Assembly (NCBI GenBank): GCA_036927565.1
Contig: JAYESD010000010.1
Span: 118,264,866-118,328,865 of the forward strand
Direction of reading: 5' to 3'
From: Tuctoria greenei
Lineage: Eukaryota > Streptophyta > Magnoliopsida > Poales > Poaceae
Length of the DNA: 64,000 nt
The notes under the pieces were generated by a model. That model searched no databases and was not told the DNA's origin. It was given only the letters and a program-made list of their open reading frames with translations. The position numbers and the translations under genes were made by a program. This document shows positions 43,688-52,985 of this stretch, in pieces (the stretch's first letter is position 1; every line of letters begins with the position of its first letter).

Positions 43688-45872
43688 ATGGCTCGCGATA
43701 AGAAGGGAAAAGGCAAGGCCATTGCGGAGCCGGCCGCAAAGAAGCAAAAGTTGTCGAAGGAAGAAAAGAAGGCTTTGATGGCCGCTCGCGCCACCGAGGA
43801 GCGAGAGCATGGCCGAGGAGGATCACTGAGGATCTGCGAGGCTCGTCCGAGGCAGCCTCCCATGCTAGATGAGTCCAAGGCAGAAGAAGAGCCGGAAGTG
43901 CCGCTTGTGCGCCGGCGCTCAGCCAAGACCCGTGGGGGTCATCCGCCAGCAGTACCACGTTCGAGACCGTCTGCTGCCGATCTTCGAGAGGATAGGGCGG
44001 CCCAGAGAGCTGTCTACAAGATGGACACCAACGTCCATGTTGGTGAAGGTGTCCGGTTGACAGATTACAGGAAGATGAAGGCCAAGCAACTCAGAAGACT
44101 CAGATGGAGCATTTTGCTTGAGGAGTGGTTCCCGCAGCCCAGAGAGGCACTTGTGGACAGCCGATTCTGGACCTTGACTCAAGCGTCGTTGTACGAGACG
44201 TATAGATGCCGAGGTCACAAGCTCTTCCAGCACAACTTTCTGGATTGGGATCAGCTTGCCCTGGCAGCAGAGACAGAGATACACCCCTACATTGCGAGGT
44301 ATCGAGGGCTGGTGGAGCTGATGTCCTACGAGAGGAGTGCCTATGTGGAGGACTGGGTACGCCTATTCTACGCTACCCTCTACGTCTCTGAGGGCCGCAG
44401 GTCTATAGACTTCATGTTCATGGGCCAGCACCATCACTTGACGAGACAGACGTTGGCACAGCTACTAGGAGTGGATCTCCACGACACTTGCCTGCACGAG
44501 AGAGTGTATGGACAGGCAGACCTGCCGAGGAGGCCGCTTACTGGAGGAGTGGAACCACCACTGGAGGAGATACGCTCACTGTTTGCACCGTCCTTCTCTT
44601 CAGACCAGCCGAGGGTACCGGCATTGCTGACTCCAGTTGCGCGCACAGTGCACCTTGCCTTGCGTCGCACACTTTTGCCGAGGTCCGGGTATCTAAAGGG
44701 GTTCACCAGCCTACAGCAGACCCTCCTGTTCTACATCATGAACGGGATGGAGTTCGATATTGTGGACATCCTCATATGTGAGATGGAGGACGTGATCACG
44801 GATGGAGTTGGCATGATGAGGCAGCTTGTGTTTGGACACTGGATCAGCTACCTGCCTCCATGGTTGTTCCTGAGGAGTCCACCGTGCATGACCGTCTCAC
44901 TGATGAGAGTGTCACACGGTTCAGCCACTACCGTGCTCCAGCTCCTAGAGACCGCCGCCTTCGCCGTCCAGTTGAGCGTCAGGTCTGTGCTCGGCTATCC
45001 GAGGAGGATTGGTCTGACTGGAGAAGGAAGACGAGAGGCTTACACAGGCAGAGGCTCAGGGTGAGGACCTTCAGCATATATGGTCCGAGAGCGACACAGA
45101 CGACAGTGTTGAGGAGTACTTCCCACCTCCTCCCTCACCCAGGCAGCACGACGCGGAGGCTGGAGGCTCGACCGTGCCCCCTCCCACTCCACCTCCCGTC
45201 TCAGAGGCACATGTCTCTCAGCCGTCCGAGCTCACCTCCCTCCTCCGGCAGATGGTTGAGCAGCAGCGCCTGGACTAGCTTGCAGCTGAGCAGGCCCGAG
45301 CTGAGCAGGCAGCACGACTTTTGGAGCTCCAGCAGCAGCAGCAGGAGGAGGAGATGCAGCGCCAGATCGCCCGTAAGAGGCGAGAGGACACAGACAGGCT
45401 GACTGGGCTCATAGATCAGATGCACCAGCGCTCCCTCGACCAGCAGCAGCAGACGCAGCAGGCGATGATGGGCATCCTGGCGTTGATCACCAACCTCTAC
45501 ACCCAGACCGGGATTGCCCTGTCGTCACAGCTGCCAGGCTTTGCTCCACCCCCGCCTGTCCTTGCTCCAGCTGCAGCTCCAGTGCCGACCACGCCGATCC
45601 CGACGATCAGCATGTCTCCACTGCTGGCTCCAGGCGCACCGATCCACTCTCCGTTGCCGGCTACGACGTTGTTCCAGCAGACGCCGACATCCGTTGTCAG
45701 TGCTCTGCTGCCAGCAGCTCCAACACAGCAGACACCGACAGCGGGTCCTACGGCTCCTTCAGCTCCCTCCACTTCTACTCCAGCTTCAGTCGCAGCAGTA
45801 GGCAGCAGCTCCGACGACAGCACCCCTGACGGCGACCAGTTCGTCATTGCTCCGAGCACTCAGGGTTCTTAG
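43688..45872 (+). pseudogene. Sirevirus third gene (envelope-position, putative plant transposon protein)
   Basis: The gene starts at ATG 43688 with a lysine-rich nuclear-signal-like head (MARDKKGKGKA, KKQKLSKEEKKAL). A globular domain at residues about 100-400 includes LRWSILLEEWFPQPREALVD, YVEDWVRLFYATLYVSEGRR and TRQTLAQLLGVDLH. It resembles the 'putative plant transposon protein' domain common in plant retroelement third genes. Frameshifts near 44865 and 45055 and a TAG at 45276-45278 break it. The same protein continues with a QQQQEEEMQRQIARKRRED coiled coil and a proline/threonine-rich tail to 45872. Sirevirus third genes are called envelope-like by position. I see no convincing signal peptide or membrane segment, so an envelope role is not supported here. 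Confidence 0.75.
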
Positions 45873-45903
45873 GTAATCGGATCCCTTTTTGGTGTCTTGA
45901 TGC

Positions 45904-46273
45904 CAAAGGGGGAGAAGAGTTAGAGTAGAGCCAGGGGGAGGATAGCCTAGCCTCAGGGGAGTGTCTTAGTCTCAGGGGGAGTCTATCTATATCTTTTGTA
46001 ATTTGGTGTTTTTGCTACTCTTTTGTTATTCATTGAGTACTCTTAAGCTATTGACCGATTGAGCTTATTGGTGTCTATCTATATCTTATGATCACTTATT
46101 CTCTTGAGTTATTCATCGATTGAGCTTTCGAGTTATTGATCGTTTCTGAGTCTTCAAGTTTAAAATGCCATATCTTGTACTCATTGCATATCTTCTTGAG
46201 TATCGTACTATCAAATTCATTATTATTATGCTTCACTTGTTGTGTTGTCATCAATCACCAAAAAGGGGGAGAT
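45904..46273 (+). other. Sirevirus 3' end with multiple polypurine tracts
   Basis: Purine tracts AAAGGGGGAGAAGAG (about 45904), AGGGGGAGGA (about 45940), CAGGGGAG (about 45955), AGGGGGAG (about 45976) and AAAAAGGGGGAGA (46258-46271). The last abuts the LTR and is the likely primer for plus-strand synthesis. Repeated tracts are typical of Sireviruses. Confidence 0.75.
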
Positions 46274-47702
46274 TGAAAGCATCTAGGCCCACATGAGGTA
46301 CAGTTTCGATGATTAATGACAACCTTTGGACTTTACTAATGAATTTGTGGATGCAAGGTCTCCCATATAACTCAATCAAATGAAATCTATATGAATATGA
46401 ACATCAACTACTGATCATTGGAGACCCCTAAAACAATCACTTTATGAGATCAATCAATGCTATGAAGATTAGAAGTAAAATCTCATATGTCAAAGTCATT
46501 CAACCATAAATGACAACACTCAATGCTTGACAATCATCAGAAGAATATTTACAACAAGTGTCTAAGAAGTCAATCGAGAAAATTCCAAAAGAATCACTTA
46601 GAACAACTCGAAGCAAACAAAATCAACTCACCGGATCAACCGATGTTTCCAGAAAACAACACATCGGTCGAGTTGGTTCAGCAGAAGAAGAAGACCTCAG
46701 AACAAAGTACTCACCGGATCATCCGATGTTAAGGGCAATGTTACATCGGTCCATGAGTACAGTATGAAATATCCTTGGACCAAGTGTAGCACTGGATCAT
46801 CCGATGTATAGCAATATACACATCGGTCAATCACTCCAGTAAGCATCAAGTCTGAACCAATTCTGGAGGAAGTGCCACCGGATCATCCGATGAGAAGACA
46901 AGAGTAACATCGGTCTAACAATGGTCATATCTGACACAGTGACATCAGATAAAGTAAACTTGACCGATGATAACTGAAGGGAGAGCATCGGATCATCCGG
47001 TGTTTGCAGAGCAGTGATGTCAGCCTACTTTTCCAACGGCTATTTCGTAGAGGCTAGCTATTTATACCCCTTCAACCTGTCAAATCGACAAGTCTTGATC
47101 ACCAGACATACTCTACACATTCTCAAGCATTCAAGACGTTGAGCTACCACTTCTAGATCATTTACACCACTTACACACCAAGAGATAGGCTAGAACTAGC
47201 TAGAGATAGTGCTTGTGTGCTTCCATTCTTGGTGAGTGGAATCTCTAGTGTAGTGAGAGCTGTAGGGGAGTGTCCCTTGGTGTTTGTAACTGAGAGTGAC
47301 TTCCAGAGCTTGCCAAGACGGTTGTGGAAGCCCGGAGGATCCAAGTTGTACAAGGCTTGAGCTCCACCTTGCCGAGGTTGGCGAACGGAGAAGAATAGTG
47401 AAGATCCCTAGTCTCGGTGACTTGGGTGTGGCTATACCCTTTGGTGGGTGCCACAATGTGGATGTAGGAAGATCTTGACGATCTTGCCGAACCACGGGAT
47501 AAATCTTCGTGTCTCCTCGGGAGTTTGCATTCTCTTCCCCTCACCCTACACTTATGCATTTTATATACCGCGAAGTTGCTATTTTTTTGAATGCATAGGT
47601 TGTTTGCGTAGGGAATTGGGCTTTTAGTAATTAAGTTTTATTGCCTTAATTTTTGAAAAGATGCCCAATTCACCCCCCCCTCTTGGGCATTCGATCCTTA
47701 CA
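46274..47702 (+). repeat. 3' LTR of Sirevirus
   Basis: TGAAAGCATC...GATCCTTACA, 1429 bp, with about 45 differences from the 5' copy by manual comparison. TATA box TATTTATA at 47059-47066. Palindrome array at about 46629-47002. Confidence 0.95.
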
Positions 47703-47739
47703 CCCGGCTCCCCCGCGGAGATGGGCTCCCGAGTCGCCA
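47703..47739 (+). repeat. 3' LTR of Tat-like element, second part (truncated)
   Basis: ACCCGGCTCCCCCGCGGAGA-type sequence continues the LTR interrupted at 35533 (compare 23469-23500). It starts with the second CCCGG duplication and is cut at 47739 by the Tekay LTR. Confidence 0.8.
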
Positions 47740-47870
47740 TGTAACATCCTCATTTTCATGCATCATGCATTGCATACATTCTAACATATGTTTAACATTG
47801 AGCAACATAAAAAGGAACAAGTTTAAAATGTATTAGAAATAAAACCACACTTAAGAATTTTGGGAAGTGC

Positions 47871-48199
47871 GGACTAGTCCGATTTTGGTGCAGACTAGTC
47901 CAATTTCTCTCTGACTTCCATCGGACTTGTCCGTTTTGCTGCGGACTAGTCTGTTTTTCTCTCTGAATATTTTCGGACTTGTCTGGCCCGTAGCAGACTA
48001 GTCCAATATCCCAAATTGCTTGAAAAAATTGCTAAGTCCCTCATTTTTCTCTGACTAAAGTCAGACTTGTCCGGTTTTTGGCCAGGCTTGTCTGTTTTTC
48101 CCCTCTGGATAAGTTCGGACTTGTCCGATGTCCAGTCCGGACTTGTCCGATTTCTCTCTGTCCATCTTTGGACTAGTCCATCCCTTTTTGAACTTGTCC
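47871..48199. repeat. Array of 12 GGACTWGTCC near-palindromes
   Basis: Ten-base motifs of the form GGACTAGTCC or GGACTTGTCC, often flanked by C and G, start at 47871, 47892, 47923, 47943, 47975, 47995, 48063, 48084, 48117, 48139, 48170 and 48190. Two more lie downstream of the TATA box at 48729 and 48749. All are within the U3 side of the LTR. Confidence 0.9.
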
Positions 48200-48364
48200 G
48201 ATAAGTGGCTCCGAGTTGATCTTTTATTTCACGACTTGTTTCTTGGGTTTTATATTAAGTGGGCCTAGAGACGTCGTGCCTAACTCTTTTAGAGCCCATG
48301 TGGGACTCTAAACCGACCCCTACTCATCTGAAACTCAAAATCCATCTAACCCTAGCCTTTACCT

Positions 48365-48374
48365 CTATATAAAC
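48365..48374 (+). promoter_or_regulatory. TATA box, plus-strand Tekay LTR
   Basis: CTCTATATAAACAACCCC context. Core CTATATAAAC lies about 170 bases downstream of the palindrome array. Confidence 0.65.
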
Positions 48375-50580
48375 AACCCCACCCTTTGGCATGACATCTA
48401 TTTTCCACTTTTTCTTCACACCCAAACCCTATCTCATGAATAGCCGCCACCAAGGAGGGAGAAGGAGATATAGAGCAAGAAGAAGAGGAGGAAACGAAAG
48501 AGGATCAAGATCTCCATCAACTTTGCGTTCTTCATCAACAATTCATCATCAAGTTCTTCATCAACTCTAGATCGTCAAGATCCAAGTGTTACCTCAAAGA
48601 TCCTTGATTCATTGGAGTTCTAAACACCTGGTACACCTTATACTTCCTTTTCCTTAAGTGAATTCAACCCCAAAACTCCAAATTCACGTCGATCTAGAAA
48701 ACCCTAGTTCACTAGTTCTGCGAAGTGCGGACTTGTCCAGTTCCTAACGGACTAGTCCGATTTTCCTGGTTAAATTGTGTTCAATTAATTCCAAGATTTC
48801 ATCGAATCAACTCCAAACTTGTATGAACTTGTTAAAAGCTATTAGAACTAGTTAGTGATCATTAAAAGCAACTCATTAACAAGTTCCACCTTGCATTTGC
48901 ATTAATCATGCATGTCATGTCACATTGAGTAATATATGTGCATCTATTGATTGTGTTTCTTGTCTTGTATATTTGTTGCACGGAATAAACGGATTTGCGC
49001 TAGAGAGTGCCGCGGATGATCTCCAACACCAAGATTTTGAAGGCTTTGACCCAAACCAATCTCAAGAGCAAGGCAAGTGTCCTTGAAGCATATTGATCCT
49101 ATTTTAAAGTAAATGTTTTGTTTGCAAACTGCATGCTTGTGTCAAATTGATGAAAAATCCTATGGTAGGAAGTTTACTAGTGTTGTATAACCACCCTTGT
49201 CACCTGGAATTCATGGTAGAGAGTCGGGATAAGTTTTTGACCTTTTTGCTTCGCTTAATTAATTGGAATGGGAAAACAACTATACTATTTACTTATGCAT
49301 TAATGAGATTATGGTTCATATTAACTGGTTAATATGATGTGGTAATAGGTGATCTAAGCAAGCATGGTATGTGGATGGGTTGGATGTTATGGTGGTTTCG
49401 CTTGCTTTAGATCTAAGGACCGGTTCACAGAGCGACCATCCAGGATTTACAGTGCCACCATGAGGCCAAGTATGGGTGCAGCTTAGCTGATTAATTAGGG
49501 CTTTGCCGGTGCTATTTGGACCATTAGGATGCTTGGGGAAGGGGTAGTCAGTTTTGTTTTGTTGATGATTGGTGGGACTACCATGGGATCTGAATGGCTC
49601 AAGAGGGGACCCTTGGTTGAAGATGTGCTGAGTTGGAGACATCGCCACTGGTGAAACCTCAGTCGGGTCTAAATAGGCTAGTAATCCCTTTGTAAAGGAT
49701 ATTTTGTGATCTATTGTCCACACACCAACGGAAGTGTGAGATGGCATAATAGAGGTTCTAGTCACTGCAAGGTGATGAAATCACAAACACGTGGGTAAAG
49801 CGGTACAACCTCTGCAGAGTGTGTCAAAAAACTATCATGATAGCCGTGCTCCCGGTTATTTTTAACCTGGACCCTCACATGATTAGGGGGAAAACTTGGG
49901 GTTTGGGATGGTTTGGTATTGGTTATGATTTTGGTTGATAACATGGTTATGGCTATGGATGGTATTATGAATTATGACAATGGACATGGTTAATGGCAAA
50001 TGATCAAATCTGGAATAATGATGATGGATATGGAATATGGACTTGTACTATGTTAATGATTATGGTTTACAATGGGTTTATTCCATATACATATGATTTA
50101 TTGCTTTTCAAATATTTTAATGTACATTTCAGCACTTAACCTTTATTATATTCGTCATTTGTTAAGCTACATGTCACACTTTCCACACTTGCTGAGTACG
50201 ACATGTACTCACCCTTGCAATTCCCCCACCAGTAGTTTCAAGTGATGTTTGGGAGTATCATGATGATAATGCAGAGTTCTAAGCCGTGTCTACCGTCAGC
50301 TTTTCCTTTGGAGTGTTGGAGCTGCGCTATCCCTTTTGCTTAGCTGCTTAGTTTCATAATTAGATTATTTCCGCTGCAATATTATTAGTTTTATCATTAA
50401 TGATCATTAGAGGTTGTAATATGAGGATCACTTAAATATTGAAATAAAAGTACTTATTTATTAACTTGTGTTGTGTTAATTTTCTGTATATCCTTTTGTG
50501 AATGCACTCGTGCATGTGTGTTGAATGTCTTGGGCACATATGCGTTCACGGGTTCATTTTCGGAACCGGGTGTCACAAAT

Positions 50581-50593
50581 TGGTATCAGAGCC
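50581..50593 (+). other. Primer-binding site, initiator tRNA-Met
   Basis: TGGTATCAGAGCC starts 3 bases after the LTR end. Confidence 0.9.
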
Positions 50594-50849
50594 AAAGGTT
50601 GACCGTAGGGCGCAACCTAGATAGAATGGACACTTTAGAGCACACAGGAGCTCTCAGGAATCAATGTGTTTTTGCTTGGTGTGCTGTTTGCTATATATAT
50701 TGTTTGCTTGTGTTCTTAATAGAGGATTTTGGGATGCTTTAGCATTACCATATTCATGTAGGCTAGTATAGGTAGTTGTTTAGTTTCATATCCCTTGATG
50801 CATATAGTTAGGGACGTCTTCTAAGTTCTTATCTCTTGCTTTTCTTCAG

Positions 50850-52507
50850 ATGGTGAGGACTCGCAACCAGAAGGATGGAAATGATGAGGAGGAGATCAAT
50901 GGAGTACCTCAGAACAACAATGGACAAGGATCTGCTCATGGAGCTATCAATATTGAGCAGCTTTTGGCTATGCAAAACCAGCTCATGCAGACCATGATAC
51001 AGACTATGGGACAGCTGCAAGATGGTAACATCAACAATCAGCCCCACATGCCTCCACCGCCACCCCCACCTCCTCATAACCAGTTGGGAGAGTTCACGAG
51101 GACTAGGCCACCGACCTTTGCTCAAGCTGCTGAACCTATGGATGCTAATGATTGGCTCAAGTCCGTGGAGAAGAAGCTTGTCATTGTTCAATACAGTGAC
51201 CGGGAGAAGGTCCTATTTGCATCACATCAACTAGTTGGAGCAGCTGCCGATTGGTGGGATTCCTTATGCAATGCTCATGAGAATCAAGAGAGGATTATTT
51301 GGACCGAATTCAAGGAGAGCTTCTGTTCTCACTATGTGCTGGAAGGTGTTATGATTTTGGAGAGGCAAGAATTTGAGAACTTGATGAAAGAAAGATCGAG
51401 TGTGGGTGAATACCTCAATAAATTCACTCAACTCTCAAGATATGTGCATGAGGATGTGAGCCGGAACAGCCGGAAGCAATACTTGTTCATGAGAGGCTTG
51501 AACAATGAAATCCAAGTGCAGTTGCTCAACTGTAATTATGCTAACTTCCAGAAGCTTGTAAACAAAGCAATTGTTGTGGAGAACAAGGTACGTGAGATGG
51601 AGCAAGACAACAAGAGGAAGGTGCCATATCAAGGATAGCAACAAGGAAGTAATGTGCGCCTCGCTTTGCGCCACTAAATGTGCCATATTACAGCTCTTCA
51701 GTCCCCGTACAACGCCCTGGATTTGCACCGCATCCAACTCAGTTTATGCAGCAGCGCCCTGTCATGCAAGCACCTAGGCCTCCAATGCCTTATGCACCTC
51801 GTGCCAACTTTCCTGGTGCAAATGTTCAAAATCTAGCTCGTACAAATAAATCTGGTGGGGTTAGGAAGTGCTATACATGTGGAGAAGCTGGACACTTTGC
51901 ACATCAATGTCCTAAGTCAATCCTTAGTCAAGGAAGCATTGTGCCGAGGCAAAATCCAAGACCCAATGGAGGACAAACGCAAGGGAACTGTGGACAACAG
52001 AATTTTGCTCGTGGCAATGTGAACCATGTCTCTACGGAGGATGCTCAACAAGCGGATGATGTGGTGATTGGTATGTTTCTCGCAAACTCCAACCCGACGA
52101 CTATGTTATTTGATTCTGGAGCATCACATTCATTCATTGCATCAAAATATGTTGCCAAGTATAGTTTGCCTATCTCTCATATGAAGTTTACTCTACTGGT
52201 TAAGTCTCCTGGAGGAGAGATGAGGACAAATATATTATGTCCAAAAGTAAGCCTTAGAATAAGGGGGGTAGACTTCCTTGCCAATCTCATTGTTTTGGAT
52301 TCTCAAGGATTGGACATCATACTCGGTATGGACTGGTTGAGGAAGCACAATGGAGTCATTGAGTGTGCCACGAAGACGGTGAAGTTGACCAATGAGGAAG
52401 GGATCACCGTAGAATTTGAAACATCTCAAACCGCACCAAAGAAATTGGAGCTGAATCACATGGTTGGTGCCACAATTGAGGAGATTCCAGTGGTGTGTGA
52501 ATTTTAG
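50850..52507 (+). pseudogene. gag: Gag and protease of plus-strand Tekay element
   Basis: Gag starts at ATG 50850 (MVRTRNQKDG) and is open for 262 codons: WLKSVEKKLVIVQYSDREKV, VGAAADWWDSL and EYLNKFTQLSRYV mark the capsid domain. A TAG at 51636-51638 and a frameshift follow. The next frame (51680-52507) holds a CCHC knuckle CYTCGEAGHFAHQC and a retropepsin with LFDSGASHSFIAS (DSG), ending LGMDWLRKHNGVIEC. A TAG at 52505-52507 separates it from RT. The homologous gene on the minus strand at 58,700-60,369 is more intact. Confidence 0.9.
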
Positions 52508-52985
52508 GATGTGTTTCCAGATGAGTTGTCAGGTATGCCACCTGATCGAGATATTGAGTTTGTTATTGATTTAATACCTGAAACTGCACCTATAGCTGAG
52601 AGGCCATATAGGATGCCTCCTAAGGAATTAGTGGAGCTCAAGAAGCATATTCAAGAACAACTAGAGAAAGGTTTCATTCGCCCAAGCTCTTCACCTTGGG
52701 GAGCACCCGTACTGTTTGTGGACAAGAAGGATAGATCACAAAGGATGTGTGTGGATTAACGAGCTCTCAATGAGGTGACCATCAAGAACAAGTACACCTT
52801 GCCACATATAGAAGAGTTTTTTGCAGATGAAGGGTGTATGTGTTTTCTCCAAGATTGATTTGAGGTCGGGATACTTTCAAATGAAGATTAGACCATCGGA
52901 CATACCCAAGACAGCTTTTAGGACCGGTATGGATCTTATGAGTATACCGTTATGTCCTTTGGATTGACCAATGCACCTGCCTACT
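52508..52985 (+). pseudogene. pol: Reverse transcriptase of plus-strand Tekay element, first part
   Basis: DVFPDELSGMPPDRDIEFV and PYRMPPKELVELKKHIQ lead to RT motif 1 (GFIRPSSSPWGAPVLFVDKK), a TAA in CVD-RALNE (52757-52759), and frameshifts near 52,815 and 52,930. YGSYEYTVMSFGLTNAPAY ends at 52985, where the minus-strand element is inserted. The next residues (FMYLMNKVF) resume at 63424. Confidence 0.9.
52981..52985. repeat. Target-site duplication, left (CTACT)
   Basis: CTACT matches CTACT at 63419-63423 exactly, bracketing 52986-63418 inside the RT codons of the host element. Confidence 0.95.

Larger units (their letters stand above)
35534..47702 (+). mobile_element. Sirevirus (Ty1/copia, SIRE/Maximus lineage), about 12.2 kb
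   Basis: The element is complete: TG...CA LTRs of 1428 and 1429 bp, initiator-Met primer site, gag, pol in the copia order protease-integrase-RT-RNase H, a third gene, polypurine tracts and a perfect 5-bp duplication. By eye I count about 45 differences between the LTRs (about 3%). Sirevirus assignment rests on long gag with two zinc knuckles, the extra 3' gene, palindromic LTR motifs and multiple polypurine tracts. Confidence 0.95.
47740..50577 (+). repeat. 5' LTR of plus-strand Tekay/Del element
   Basis: TGTAACATCC...GTGTCACA, 2838 bp. The right half (from about 49,080) is homologous to the LTRs of the minus-strand element at 52,986 and 60,641. The left half (U3) is unrelated to theirs. 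It contains a CGGACTWGTCCG array. Stray open frames are not genes. Confidence 0.9.

Noticed and set aside
43060..43778. Proline-rich frames of 194-213 codons
   Set aside because: CCGCCGCCACC-type trinucleotide run is open in several phases at once, with no domain. Treated as leader of the third Sirevirus gene.
44434..44706. Minus-strand frames across the Sirevirus third gene
   Set aside because: They are antisense shadows of a plus-strand coding region with known domain resemblance.
48420..48620. Short GAAGAAGAGGAGG-rich stretch as a possible exon of a host gene
   Set aside because: It sits downstream of the LTR TATA box as transcribed leader. No splice-supported frame or domain was seen.
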